Below, piece by piece: positions 1-8,420 of a stretch of 64,000 nt of DNA. Origin of the DNA: Burkholderiales bacterium (GTDB taxonomy: Bacteria > Pseudomonadota > Gammaproteobacteria > Burkholderiales > Ga0077523); NCBI GenBank assembly GCA_022843925.1, contig JALHMS010000011.1:95923-159922 (forward strand), read 5' to 3'. A program made the position numbers and the translations under genes. Position 1 is the first letter of the stretch; each line of letters begins with the position of its first letter. The notes under the pieces are model-generated. The model worked only from the letters and a program-made list of their open reading frames with translations. It was not told the DNA's origin and did not search any database.

Positions 1-450
1 ACTGTGCGTGCCCGGCAGGCAGAGCAGGTGCTCCCCGGCGCCGAGTGCCGGAAGAATCCCCAGGATCTGGGTCTCTTCCCCACGCATCACGTCGCGCACG
101 CCCGACGCGGCCCTGGCCGAGACGCCGGGGACGATCCATGCGGGCAGGCCGTCGGTCAGCGCGAACGCATGGAGCCCCGCCGACAGTTCCGCAGGTCCGG
201 CCGGTGCCGGGACGTATGGCGCTTCCTGCCAACCCTGCCGGCTGCCGATCATCCCGCTCATCAGGACCCCGCTGCAGCGCCGCGGGTCGAGCCACTGTCC
301 GACCTGACCGCGCAGCACCGCTTCGAACGCGCCGCCATCGACCGACAGGATCCCGCGGTCGGCCGCGTGGCGCGCGAGGGTGCGGCCCGTGCCGTCGAGC
401 TGCCACGCACGGAACCCCGATGTGCCCCAGTCGACCGCGACGAGGCCCAC
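1..450 (-). CDS. dgoK: 2-dehydro-3-deoxygalactonokinase, N-terminal part (cut by window edge)
   Basis: The first 150 codons of a sugar-acid kinase are present and the gene runs off the left edge of the window. The protein would phosphorylate 2-keto-3-deoxy-galactonate in the cytoplasm (DeLey-Doudoroff-type galactonate catabolism). The start of the protein reads VAVDWGTSGFRAW, the DgoK phosphate-binding loop of the ASKHA kinase fold, and the visible end has LPGTHS, a conserved DgoK stretch. I chose GTG at 450 because the preceding gene stops at 452-454, leaving a one-base gap, and no ATG lies in frame close upstream. The tight junction with the RraA-like gene suggests one transcript and translational coupling. 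The family is clear; substrate preference is inferred from the family alone. Confidence 0.82.
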   Translation of the reverse strand, partial: MGLVAVDWGTSGFRAWQLDGTGRTLARHAADRGILSVDGGAFEAVLRGQVGQWLDPRRCSGVLMSGMIGSRQGWQEAPYVPAPAGPAELSAGLHAFALTDGLPAWIVPGVSARAASGVRDVMRGEETQILGILPALGAGEHLLCLPGTHS

Positions 451-451
451 C

Positions 452-1120
452 TCAGATGCGCCCGAATTCCTCGAGCAGTTGCTCGAAGCTGCGGCCTTCG
501 CGGATGCGGCTTCGGGTGGCTTCCTCCCGCTCCGCCTGCTCGCGCGCCAGTGGCAGCACCGACGCCGCATCGGCCAGCGGCACCACCGTCACGCCGATCT
601 CGTCGGCCACGATGATGTCCCCTGGGTTCACGACGATCCCGCCGCATTGCACCGGGACGCTGAGCGCGACGTCGTCCTTGCGGCCCGAGAACATCGTGTG
701 GGTGCCGCGTGCGGTGACGGCGCGCGAGAAGACGATGAACCCGATGTCGCGCAGCTCGTCGATGTCGCGGCAGGCGCCGTCGATGATCGCGCCGGCGACG
801 CCCAGATTGCGGAAGAGGCTGCCCATCAGCCCGCCGAAGACGGAGGTTTCGGTCTCGCCGCCTGCATCGACAACCACGACGTCACCGGGCCTGGCGGCGT
901 GGAGCGCGGCGAGCGGGTCCTGGAGATCGCCCGGCGAGAGGCGCACGGTGAGCGCGGGGCCCACGGCCTTGCCGGCGAAGATCGGCTTCATGCCGCTGTG
1001 CATGACGCCGCCGCGCTTCTGCACGTCGGCGAACACGCACGAGGCGCTGTAGCACCGCGCCACCTCGCGGTACCGGTCGACGAGATCCTGCGGCGGGCGG
1101 GGGAAGTCTTTCAGCGACAT
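452..1120 (-). CDS. RraA-family protein (4-hydroxy-4-methyl-2-oxoglutarate aldolase / oxaloacetate decarboxylase type)
   Basis: A 222-residue member of the RraA/HMG aldolase fold. Visible family marks are the GGLMG segment at residues 96-100 and the Arg-Asp pair R118-D119 in the GACRD motif, which in this family bind substrate and the divalent metal. The family includes class II pyruvate aldolases and RNase E inhibitor homologues. Here the downstream partner is a 2-keto-3-deoxy sugar-acid kinase, so a role as a lyase or decarboxylase in sugar-acid or aromatic-acid breakdown is more likely than RNase regulation. Translation from ATG at 1120 gives the normal family length. A reading frame continues upstream in the same frame but has no family similarity. 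Confidence 0.85.
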   Translation of the reverse strand: MSLKDFPRPPQDLVDRYREVARCYSASCVFADVQKRGGVMHSGMKPIFAGKAVGPALTVRLSPGDLQDPLAALHAARPGDVVVVDAGGETETSVFGGLMGSLFRNLGVAGAIIDGACRDIDELRDIGFIVFSRAVTARGTHTMFSGRKDDVALSVPVQCGGIVVNPGDIIVADEIGVTVVPLADAASVLPLAREQAEREEATRSRIREGRSFEQLLEEFGRI

Positions 1121-1206
1121 GATGGCGGGTCTCCGTTCGATGGATTTCGGGAACCCGATTAGGCCACAGCAGCGCGGGCGTTCACAGGTGGAACGCCGCG
1201 CGCGGA

Positions 1207-2070
1207 TCAGTCGGCGAAGAGGAAATCCGTGACGGCCTCGATCTGGTCGTCGGCCATGAAGGTCGGGGCATGCCCGATGCCGGCGAAGTCGACCAGCTGC
1301 GTGCGCCCGGCCCGCGTGAGCATCGCCTCGGCGGTTTCGCGCGTGAGGAGGTCGGATTCCGCGCCGCGCGTGATGAGCACATCGCAACCGACGCGCTCCC
1401 ACACCGCGCGCAGATCGACATCCGCGACGCCGCCGCTGAAGGCCACGGCGATCCCCGGATCGTAGGCGAGCCTGAGCGTGCCGTCCGCGGCGACGCTCCC
1501 GCCATGCTCGGCAAGGTGGCGCCACTGGGCATCGGTGAGCGGCCCGAAGGGCGCAGCGACCCGGCGCAGGTAGGCCTCGATCGCGGCGACGTCGGCGAAG
1601 ATCGGATCCTTGCCGACGTACGTGCCGATGCGCTCCAGCGCCGCCTTGGGGATGAACGCACCGACATCGTTCATCACCAGCCGGCGGATCGGGACCCCGG
1701 ACTGTGCAGCGAGCAGCATCCCGATGAGGCCGCCCATCGAGGTGCCCACCCAGTCGACCGTCGTTGCGCCGGTGCGCGCGATGAGCGTCGTCAGATCACC
1801 GAGGTACTGCGGATAGCCGTACCCTGCGGGATCCTTCAGCCAGTCGCTGCGGCCGCGCCCCACGACGTCCGGGCAGACCACGCGGCAGCGTCCCGCCAGG
1901 GCCTGTGCGAGCACATCGAAGTCCCGGCCATTCCGCGTGAGGCCGTGCACGCAGAGCACCACGTGCGGGTGATCCGCCGGTCCCCACTCGGTGTACGCCA
2001 TCCGGTGGAATCCCTGGGGGCCGAGGCAGGCCACGTTCCCATCTCTCGGCGCCTGCCCGTCCTTGGACAT
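1207..2070 (-). CDS. alpha/beta hydrolase
   Basis: A 287-residue cytoplasmic alpha/beta-hydrolase. The oxyanion-hole motif CVHGLTRNGRD lies near residues 40-50, the nucleophile elbow GTSMGG puts the catalytic serine at residue 111, and the catalytic histidine is in GIGHAPTF near the C-terminus. The shape fits esterases and C-C bond hydrolases of the haloalkane dehalogenase-like superfamily. The ATG at 2070 lies 14 bases after the stop of the diheme cytochrome c gene, so the two are probably co-transcribed. The long in-frame extension upstream is antisense-like and lacks family similarity. The substrate cannot be read from the sequence. Confidence 0.85.
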   Translation of the reverse strand: MSKDGQAPRDGNVACLGPQGFHRMAYTEWGPADHPHVVLCVHGLTRNGRDFDVLAQALAGRCRVVCPDVVGRGRSDWLKDPAGYGYPQYLGDLTTLIARTGATTVDWVGTSMGGLIGMLLAAQSGVPIRRLVMNDVGAFIPKAALERIGTYVGKDPIFADVAAIEAYLRRVAAPFGPLTDAQWRHLAEHGGSVAADGTLRLAYDPGIAVAFSGGVADVDLRAVWERVGCDVLITRGAESDLLTRETAEAMLTRAGRTQLVDFAGIGHAPTFMADDQIEAVTDFLFAD

Positions 2071-2084
2071 GGTTCTCGTCCTGC

Positions 2085-2660
2085 TCAGTTGATGTTCGCA
2101 ATGTAGTGGGACAGCGCCTCGATATCCTCGTCGGAGATGTTCCGCATCACGCTCTGCATGTTCCCGGCGTCGTTCGTGCGTTCCTTCTGCTTGAAGGCGG
2201 TCAACTGCCGCAGCACGTAGGCCTGATGCTGACCGGCGACGCGCGGCACTTCGTTCTGCCCGGAGAACCCGCCGAGGTGACACATGGTGCACAACGCATC
2301 GTCCGCGACCTTCTTGCCACGCACGACCTTCGCCGCATCGGCCTGGAAGGGGACGGCCTTCGGCTTCTGCGCCGCGAAGTAGTCCCCGAGATCGCGCATG
2401 TCCTGCTTGCTGAGGTTGGTGACCATCGGGGTCATCAGCGCGTGCTTGCGGCGGCCCTCCTTGTAGTCCTTCAACTGCAGATAGATGTAGCGGCTCGCCT
2501 GACCGGCCAGGACCGGGTAATCGGACGTTGCCGAGTTGCCGTCCGCGCCGTGGCAGGCGCCGCATACCTCTGCCTTGGCCTTGCCTTCCTCGACGCCGGC
2601 TTTGGCGGTGGTCGCCGCCAGCAGGGCGAACAGCAAGAGCGGGAGCGGGGTGGTCTTCAT
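2085..2660 (-). CDS. diheme cytochrome c, c4-like
   Basis: A 191-residue periplasmic electron carrier. A Sec signal peptide ends near residue 21 (LLAATTAKA). Two haem-binding CxxCH sites follow: C33-C36-H37 (CGACH) and C124-C127-H128 (CTMCH), in two similar halves with conserved methionines as likely axial ligands. This is the cytochrome c4 layout (two fused class I domains). It lies downstream of the PQQ dehydrogenase gene at 2796-4520 on the same strand, so it is a plausible electron acceptor for that enzyme, handing electrons to a terminal oxidase. A strong hairpin in the intergenic gap may set different expression levels for the two genes. Confidence 0.92.
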   Translation of the reverse strand: MKTTPLPLLLFALLAATTAKAGVEEGKAKAEVCGACHGADGNSATSDYPVLAGQASRYIYLQLKDYKEGRRKHALMTPMVTNLSKQDMRDLGDYFAAQKPKAVPFQADAAKVVRGKKVADDALCTMCHLGGFSGQNEVPRVAGQHQAYVLRQLTAFKQKERTNDAGNMQSVMRNISDEDIEALSHYIANIN

Positions 2661-2681
2661 CGGTACAACCTCATCGGTAAA

Positions 2682-2709
2682 CGAAAGGCCGCCTTGCGGC
2701 GGCCTTTCG
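2682..2709 (-). terminator. perfect 12-bp hairpin between PQQ dehydrogenase and cytochrome c genes
   Basis: CGAAAGGCCGCC, a TTGC loop, then the exact complement. Read on the minus strand the stem ends in CCTTTCG and runs into TTTACC, a weak U-rich tail. It lies after the PQQ dehydrogenase stop and before the cytochrome start, so it may be a partial terminator or an mRNA-stabilising stem rather than a full stop. Confidence 0.6.
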
Positions 2710-2760
2710 AAGACCCGGATATCGGGCCTCAGTTCAACACTGCAACGCCGATACGATCAC

Positions 2761-2805
2761 GCTGCATCACGGCAGCCGCAACACATAGCGCTGCATCACG
2801 GCAGC
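2761..2805 (-). repeat. 16-bp direct repeat overlapping the 3' end of the PQQ dehydrogenase gene
   Basis: GCTGCATCACGGCAGC occurs at 2761-2776 and again at 2790-2805. The second copy contains the stop codon of the dehydrogenase. Each copy is itself a small imperfect palindrome (GCTGC...GCAGC). It looks like a local duplication of the gene end. Confidence 0.7.
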
Positions 2806-4520
2806 GCGAAGACGAACACGCTGTTGCCACGCTTGAAGTCCAGCTGCGTGTTGCCGCCCGCCGCCACGGCGATGTACTGCTTGCCGTTCACGGTGTACGA
2901 CACGGGAGGCGCGTTCACGCCGGCACCGCAGTTGAACGACCACAGCTTCTTGCCGTTCTTCGCGTCGTACGCGTTGAACATGCCGTTGCCTTCACCCGTC
3001 AGTACCAGATTGCCGGCCGTGGCCAGCACGCCGCCCATCAGCGGCTGGTCGGTCTTGGCGCTCCAGGCGATCTTGCCGGTGTCGAGGTTCACCGCGGAGA
3101 GCACGCCGAACTGCTTCTCGCCGGGGATCACCTTGAACGCGCCACCGAGCCACAGCTTGTCGCCGCCGGGATACTCCGCCGCCTCGACGTGGTAGGTCAT
3201 CGGCTGATGGAGGTTGGCAGCATAGGACATCCGCAGCTTGGGATGGATGGCGAGCGGGTTCCACTCGACGCCGCCGTTGGCGCCCGGCAGCATGCGCGCA
3301 CCGTCGGGGGTGGGCAGCACCCACATGTTCTCCTGCGGCACCATCGCTTCGGAGAAGCGGATCAGCTCGAGCGTCTTCGCGTCGTGCACGTAGACGTGTC
3401 CGGTCTTGCCGCCGTGGATCACGACCTTGCGATCCTTGCCATCCTTGCCCTTCGCCGTCGTGATGATGGGCGGGGACACGGCGTCGAGGTCCCACACGTC
3501 GTGCGCGATGTACTGGAAGTGCGACTTGTAGGCGCCGGTGTCGAGATCGACCGCGACGATCGAGTCGGTGTAGAGGTTGTCGCCGGGGCGGATGTCGCCG
3601 TAGAGGTCGGGAGAGGGGTTGCCCACCACGAAGTAGACGGTACGCGTCTCGGTGTCGATCGCGGGCGTCATCCACACGCCGCCACCGAGGGTCTCGAAGA
3701 AGTCGCCGCCGTTCTTGGCGAGCGCTGCCTTCTCGACCGGGATGTTGCGCAGCATGTTGCGGCCCGTGGCGTCATGCGTGGCCCACACGCCTTCGTGACC
3801 CTTCTCGGGGATCGTGTGGAACGTCCAGAGCAGATTGCCCGTCTTGGCATCGAAGGCCTTCACGAAGCCGCGGATGCCGTACTCGCCACCGTTCGTGCCG
3901 ATCAGCACCTTGCCGTCGATGACGGTGGGCGCCATGGTTTCCGAGTAGCCCTTTTCGGGGTCGGCGATCTCGGTTTCCCAGACGAGTGCGCCGGTCTTCG
4001 CATTGAGCGCGACAAGCTTCGCGTCGAGCGTCCCCATGAAGAGCAGGTCGCCGTGGGCGGCGACGCCACGGTTGTTCGGGCCGCAGCAGTAGGTCGTGAC
4101 GGGACCCATCTTGTGCTTGTAGTGCCAGAACTCCTCGCCCGTGACGGCATCGATCGCATACACGTGGTTGTAGGAGGTCGTGAGGAACATGACGCCGTTC
4201 ACCACCAGCGGCGCCGTCTCCATCGACTCCATGACCGCGGTCTGGAAGACGAAGGCCGGGCGCAGCTTCGAGACGTTGCCGGTGTTGATCTGGGAGGCAG
4301 GGTAGAAGCGCGTCTGGGCGTAGTTGCCGTTCGAATGCAGCCAATGATTCTTGTCGGCATCGGACGCGTTCAGCATCTCCTGCGTCACGGGGACCAGCTT
4401 CGGCGACATCGGCTTGCCGGTGCTCGTCGCCTGGTTCTGGATCTCACCGGCGATCGCGCCACCGGCAAGGCTGGCCACGATCATTCCTGCGGCGATGCGG
4501 GAGAACTGTCTGGATTGCAT
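2796..4520 (-). CDS. PQQ-dependent alcohol dehydrogenase, lanthanide-type active site
   Basis: A 574-residue periplasmic quinoprotein with a Sec signal peptide (cleavage near residue 24) and the repeated W-motif blades of the eight-bladed propeller. The vicinal cysteines C145-C146 (YCCGPNN), which stack on PQQ, are present, as are the metal-ligand glutamate E213 (GGEYGIRG) and asparagine in VVGNPSPD. The catalytic aspartate is D344 in HDVWDLD, and a second aspartate, D346, follows two residues later. In the XoxF/PedH group this extra aspartate marks rare-earth rather than calcium use; that metal assignment is inference. The ATG has a strong AGGAGG site upstream (AGGAGGAAACATG). A diheme cytochrome c gene follows as likely electron acceptor. 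The alcohol substrate is unknown. Confidence 0.92.
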   Translation of the reverse strand: MQSRQFSRIAAGMIVASLAGGAIAGEIQNQATSTGKPMSPKLVPVTQEMLNASDADKNHWLHSNGNYAQTRFYPASQINTGNVSKLRPAFVFQTAVMESMETAPLVVNGVMFLTTSYNHVYAIDAVTGEEFWHYKHKMGPVTTYCCGPNNRGVAAHGDLLFMGTLDAKLVALNAKTGALVWETEIADPEKGYSETMAPTVIDGKVLIGTNGGEYGIRGFVKAFDAKTGNLLWTFHTIPEKGHEGVWATHDATGRNMLRNIPVEKAALAKNGGDFFETLGGGVWMTPAIDTETRTVYFVVGNPSPDLYGDIRPGDNLYTDSIVAVDLDTGAYKSHFQYIAHDVWDLDAVSPPIITTAKGKDGKDRKVVIHGGKTGHVYVHDAKTLELIRFSEAMVPQENMWVLPTPDGARMLPGANGGVEWNPLAIHPKLRMSYAANLHQPMTYHVEAAEYPGGDKLWLGGAFKVIPGEKQFGVLSAVNLDTGKIAWSAKTDQPLMGGVLATAGNLVLTGEGNGMFNAYDAKNGKKLWSFNCGAGVNAPPVSYTVNGKQYIAVAAGGNTQLDFKRGNSVFVFALP

Positions 4521-4674
4521 GTTTCCTCCTGTCTCTGGTTGGGCTTGCGCGCCATGCCCATCGGGTGCGGGCAGTGGTCCGAGATCGCGCCAAACGAAGG
4601 GGAGGCGCGATCAAGGTTGCGCGGACTATAGTCATCCCTCCTACGGCAAACAAGACAATTTCCTGAGCAAAAAT

Positions 4675-5373
4675 ATGAACAAAAAGCAATTGGTTGCGGC
4701 AATCTTTACTTGTGCTGTCGCAGCTTTCGCTGGGTTCGCTTCGACGCAGACGCTTGCCCAGAACATGGGTGCCCCGGACTTCGACGCCGACGCGTACAAC
4801 ATCACGGCGCAGTTCCTCGCGGTGTCGAAGAAGGGCGATGCGGTCCGTGCGAGGGCATTGCTGGACCGCGGTGCCGCGCTGAATGCACGCAATCGCAACG
4901 GCGAGACAGCGCTGCTGATGTTCACGAGGCGCGGTGATCTGGCCATGATCGATTCGTTGCTGCAGCGGGGCGCAGATCCGAACCTGGCTGCGATCGACGG
5001 GACGACGCCGCTGATGGCGGCAGCCTTCGAAGGCCCTCTCGCCATCGCCACACGCCTGCTCGATGCCGGTGCGGACGTCGAGATGCTCGATCGCCTGAGG
5101 AAGAACGCGATGGTCTACGCGGCCGGGGCCGGGCGGTCGTCGATCGTGGCCCTTCTGCTCGAGCGGGGCATCGATCCCGATCGGACCTACGAGCACGATC
5201 TCACGGCGCTGATGTGGGCCGCGGGCTACGGGAGGACGGACACCGTGGCGCTGCTGCTCGCCCGGGGCGCCGACGCGTCGCGGCAGGACGACAGGGGGCT
5301 CGACGCCGCCGCGATAGCAGCGCGTGCAGGGCACGACGAGACTCGGCGTGTGCTCGAGGCCGCTCGGCGCTGA
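4675..5373 (+). CDS. exported ankyrin-repeat protein
   Basis: A 232-residue protein with a signal peptide (MNKK start, hydrophobic run, cleavage after TLAQ near residue 29) followed by five to six ankyrin repeats, seen as recurring ALL-x-RGA, NGETAL, DGTTPLMAAA and LLLERG segments. It should be periplasmic or surface-attached and bind a protein partner. It is divergent from the PQQ dehydrogenase across a 154-base gap, which would hold both promoters. The first 20 codons and the upstream region are clearly AT-richer than the surroundings. No strong ribosome site precedes the ATG. A link with the neighbouring dehydrogenase (folding or assembly) is only suggested by position. Confidence 0.85.
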   Translation: MNKKQLVAAIFTCAVAAFAGFASTQTLAQNMGAPDFDADAYNITAQFLAVSKKGDAVRARALLDRGAALNARNRNGETALLMFTRRGDLAMIDSLLQRGADPNLAAIDGTTPLMAAAFEGPLAIATRLLDAGADVEMLDRLRKNAMVYAAGAGRSSIVALLLERGIDPDRTYEHDLTALMWAAGYGRTDTVALLLARGADASRQDDRGLDAAAIAARAGHDETRRVLEAARR

Positions 5374-5733
5374 AGCCGGATGGACCGGTGGGGACGAGCG
5401 GTGCGGCCATCCGGGACCGGAAAGGTCCACGGAGCTACGACCGAGGCGTCGGGCGGATATCGCCCATGCCGGTTCTCTCGGCGAGGATCGCCATGCCTTG
5501 CGAAGAGGGGGTGCGACGCGCAAACCACTTCCGGCCTGAGGACCCGCCCGATCAGATCCAGGAAAGTCGGTGGCGGCCTGCGCATCGCAGGGGAGGTCCA
5601 AAAGCACGTCCTGTGCCGCGACCTGCCCGTCAGATCGGTCGGTGCGGGTCCGTCGATACCGGGGTCGCCGCTCGCCTCGTGGGGAGCCCTTCGGTAGAAT
5701 CCGACGCCTTTCACCCGGCGCACTCACTCATTC
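5374..5733. other. 360-bp intergenic region ahead of lysC
   Basis: No coding sequence was recognised in any frame. Near its right end TAGAAT at 5695-5700 is a good sigma70 -10 candidate for lysC, but no matching -35 is visible at 16-18 bases upstream. The rest shows no repeat or RNA signature that I could identify. Confidence 0.4.
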
Positions 5734-6987
5734 ATGGCGTTGATTGTTCAAAAGTACGGCGGGACGTCGGTGGGCTCCCCGGAGCGCATCAAGGCGGTCG
5801 CCCGGCGCGTCGCGAAGTGGCGCAGGGCGGGACACGATGTGGTCCTGGCGGTGTCTGCCATGAGCGGCGAGACCAATCGGCTCCTCGGCCTTGCGAAGGA
5901 GATCCAGGCGCAGCCCGACCCGCGGGAACTCGACGTGATCGCCGCCACCGGCGAGCAGGTCACGATCGGACTCGCGTCGATGGCGCTGATGGCGCTCGGC
6001 GTCAAGGCGCGCTCCTACACCGGCGCGCAGGTGCGCGTGGTCACCGACAGCGCCTTCACTAAGGCACGCATCCTGTCCATCGACGAGCAGCGGCTGCGGG
6101 CGGACCTCGCTGCGGGCATCGTGCCGGTCGTGGCAGGGTTCCAGGGCATAGACGAGGCCGGCAACATCACCACCCTGGGCCGCGGTGGATCCGACACGAC
6201 GGGAGTCGCGCTCGCTGCGGCACTCGGTGCCGACGAATGCCAGATCTTCACCGACGTCGATGGCGTCTACACCACCGACCCCCGCATCGAACCGGACGCG
6301 CGGCGCCTCCGCACCGTGACGTTCGAGGAGATGCTGGAGATGGCGAGCCTGGGCTCGAAGGTCCTGCAGATCCGCTCCGTGGAGTTCGCAGGCAAGTACC
6401 GCGTGCGGCTGCGCGTGCTCTCCAGCCTCACCGACCCGGAGATCCCCATCGAGGTCGAAGCGCAGTCCGGCACCCTCATCACCTTCGAAGAAGACGACAA
6501 CATGGAACAGGCCATCATCTCGGGCATCGCGTTCTCCCGCGACGAAGCCAAGCTGACCGTGATGGGGGTGCCCGACCGTCCGGGCATCGCCTACGCGATC
6601 CTGGGCCCGGTGGGCGACGCCAACATCGACGTCGACATGATCATCCAGAACGCGAGCGTCGAAGGCCTCACCGACTTCTCGTTCACCGTCCCCCGCAACG
6701 ACTACGCGCGCGCACTGGGAATCCTGGAATCGGTGAAGCAGCACATCGGCGCCCGGGCGATCGTCGGCGACAACAAGATCTGCAAGGTGTCGATGGTCGG
6801 CGTCGGCATGCGCTCCCACGTGGGCATCGCGAGCAGCATGTTCCGGTGCCTGGCGGAGGAGGGTATCAACATCCAGATGATCTCGACGTCCGAGATCAAG
6901 ATTTCCGTGGTCGTCGACGAGAAGTACATGGAACTGGCCGTCCGGGTCCTGCACAAGGCGTTCGACCTGGATCAGATGCCCGCGTGA
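5734..6987 (+). CDS. lysC: aspartate kinase
   Basis: A 417-residue cytoplasmic enzyme that phosphorylates L-aspartate, the first step to lysine, threonine, methionine and diaminopimelate. The N-terminal kinase domain opens with VQKYGGTSVGSPER (aspartate and ATP binding) and contains the glycine-rich GRGGSDTT and the FTDVDGVYTTDPR segment. Two ACT domains follow from about residue 265 (TVMGVPDRPGIAY; VSMVGVGMRSHVGIA) and are the usual site of feedback inhibition by lysine and threonine. Length and order match the single-function beta-proteobacterial form, not the ThrA/MetL fusions. The gene stands alone, followed by tRNA genes. Confidence 0.97.
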   Translation: MALIVQKYGGTSVGSPERIKAVARRVAKWRRAGHDVVLAVSAMSGETNRLLGLAKEIQAQPDPRELDVIAATGEQVTIGLASMALMALGVKARSYTGAQVRVVTDSAFTKARILSIDEQRLRADLAAGIVPVVAGFQGIDEAGNITTLGRGGSDTTGVALAAALGADECQIFTDVDGVYTTDPRIEPDARRLRTVTFEEMLEMASLGSKVLQIRSVEFAGKYRVRLRVLSSLTDPEIPIEVEAQSGTLITFEEDDNMEQAIISGIAFSRDEAKLTVMGVPDRPGIAYAILGPVGDANIDVDMIIQNASVEGLTDFSFTVPRNDYARALGILESVKQHIGARAIVGDNKICKVSMVGVGMRSHVGIASSMFRCLAEEGINIQMISTSEIKISVVVDEKYMELAVRVLHKAFDLDQMPA

Positions 6988-6998
6988 GGAATTCCGGT

Positions 6999-7027
6999 TT
7001 GACCGGGCCCCCCCGAAGGGGTAGGAT
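6999..7027 (+). promoter_or_regulatory. sigma70-type promoter for tRNA-Ser
   Basis: TTGACC at 6999-7004, a 17-base spacer, and TAGGAT at 7022-7027. Transcription would start about 5 bases before the tRNA at 7039. It overlaps no gene and spacing is ideal. Confidence 0.7.
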
Positions 7028-7038
7028 TCGCGCCCTTC

Positions 7039-7131
7039 GGAGACGTGACCGAGAGGCCGAAGGTGCTCCCCTGCTAAGGGAGTATGCGGGCAAAACCTGC
7101 ATCGTGGGTTCGAATCCCACCGTCTCCGCCA
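7039..7131 (+). tRNA. tRNA-Ser (anticodon GCU)
   Basis: The 93-nt sequence folds as a class II tRNA. The acceptor stem is GGAGACG paired with CGTCTCC, the anticodon stem CTCCC/GGGAG holds the loop CTGCTAA (anticodon GCT), a long variable arm follows, and the T-arm is GTGGG-TTCGAAT-CCCAC. CCA is encoded at the 3' end. It reads AGC and AGU codons. Confidence 0.97.
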
Positions 7132-7247
7132 AGACGCGCCAGCTATTCTGTGTAGAGGCAAACGCGCTTAGGTGGAGATCTCTGAGGATCGGCTGCAACA
7201 AGGTTTTTGAAACGTTCGGCGAGCGATCGTCGGATGCATCGGAAGCG

Positions 7248-7267
7248 TCCGCTGAGCAATCAGCGGA
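7248..7267. other. perfect 8-bp hairpin between the two tRNA genes
   Basis: TCCGCTGA, loop GCAA, TCAGCGGA. It lies 17 bases before tRNA-Arg and has no T-run, so it may be a processing or spacer structure rather than a terminator. Confidence 0.5.
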
Positions 7268-7283
7268 TGAAGAGCAAGAAGAA

Positions 7284-7360
7284 GCGCCCGTAGCTCAGTT
7301 GGATAGAGTACCTGGCTACGAACCAGGGGGTCGTGGGTTCGAATCCTGCCGGGCGCGCCA
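7284..7360 (+). tRNA. tRNA-Arg (anticodon ACG)
   Basis: The 77-nt cloverleaf has acceptor GCGCCCG/CGGGCGC, D-arm GCTC-AGTTGGATAG-AGTA, anticodon stem CCTGG/CCAGG with loop CTACGAA (anticodon ACG, wobble A probably edited to inosine), and T-arm GTGGG-TTCGAAT-CCTGC. CCA is encoded. An integrase remnant lies 81 bases downstream, pointing at this tRNA, the usual arrangement at a tRNA attachment site. Confidence 0.97.
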
Positions 7361-7367
7361 AATATTC

Positions 7368-7401
7368 AAGGACTTAGGTCGAAAGACCTAGGTCCTTTTT
7401 T
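7368..7401 (+). terminator. rho-independent terminator after tRNA-Arg
   Basis: A 13-bp stem (7368-7380 with 7385-7397, one G-U pair) closed by a GAAA tetraloop, followed by a run of six T at 7396-7401. Confidence 0.92.
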
Positions 7402-7441
7402 ATTGCCTGCGTGAGATTTGCGTGACTTCATCGCGAATCAC

Positions 7442-8402
7442 TCACGCAACGGCCCGGAGCAGCGTGATCGCCGGTGTGGCAAGCGATCGGTCGATCCGGT
7501 TGACCGCCTCCAGCAACTCCGCGAGTTCGGCGGCAGAGTAGTGCGTTGGCATGCTGCGGGTCTTGTGACCCAGCAGCACGGCACGAGTCTCCTCCGACAC
7601 GCCAGCCGCGCGGAGTCTTCGCCCGAACGTGTGCTTGAGATCATGTATGCGCACGTGGGCGAAGCCCCACGGGGCCTCGCGCCCCAGTTCCTTCAAGTAC
7701 TCCAGTGCTGCCTGTCTGCGGGCGTTCTGCCATGCCGTGTTGTTCATGGTGTCGAGGCGGCGCGGTGGGCTCTGCGGCTTCGCGTATGCCGCGGGATCCC
7801 GGGTTCGCTCACGCTGGTAGGCGAACACGAACTCGGGATGATGCCCTCGCATCTTTTCCACCACCGACCTGGCCACGTGGTTCAGGACGACGAGCCGATC
7901 TTCGCGATTCTTGACGATCGCCCCGGGGATGATGAAGACGCTGGTCTTCAGTGCCTCGACCTTCACTTCCCACGCCCACTCCAGCGAACACACTTCCTGC
8001 TCGCGCATACCGGTGTTGACCTTGAACAGTGCCATGTCCCTGTTCAATTGCGGCAGGTGCCCGAACAGCAGGTCCTGCTCTTCCCAGGACAGCGGATAGG
8101 CGCGACGCGCCTGACGATTGCGCTCGATGGTGACCAGCGGGGCGGTCTGCATCCAGGTCATCCCGTTCGGATGTCTCCAGAACCGGGCGGCCAGATTGAG
8201 AATCCTCCGCAAGATCTCGATCGCGCGATTCACCGTCGTCAGACTGACGCGATCCACTCCGAGGCGATGCTCCTTGAACGGGCGCAGCGTCTCATCGTGA
8301 ATCTCCTCGAGGTACCGATCGCCGATCCAGGTATCGAGAGTCTCGATGTGCCAGGCCGCCACATCGATCGTGGCGATCCTGTCCTGGAAATCCGTCAGGT
8401 AC
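7442..8402 (-). pseudogene. tyrosine recombinase/integrase, 5'-truncated
   Basis: About 320 codons of a phage-type integrase. The core-binding domain (DVAAWHIETLDTWIG) and catalytic domain are intact: Arg I in GMREQEV, the lysine region, HDLKHTFG, LLGHK and the tyrosine in MPTHYS. The second catalytic arginine is lysine (HDLK); I recall this substitution from a subfamily of proteobacterial integrases, so it need not mean loss of activity. The N-terminal arm and start codon are missing. Similarity begins at KYLTDFQDR, exactly at an 8-G run (8406-8413), and beyond it the opposite strand encodes the tail of a MOSC protein. The reading frame stays open by chance to 8875. The gene points at the adjacent tRNA-Arg. 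Confidence 0.8.
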
Positions 8403-8420
8403 TTTGGGGGGGGTGAAATA

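Noticed and set aside
2106..4631. An 841-codon plus-strand frame across the cytochrome and PQQ dehydrogenase genes
   Set aside because: Antisense to two well-supported genes with signal peptides and haem or PQQ motifs.
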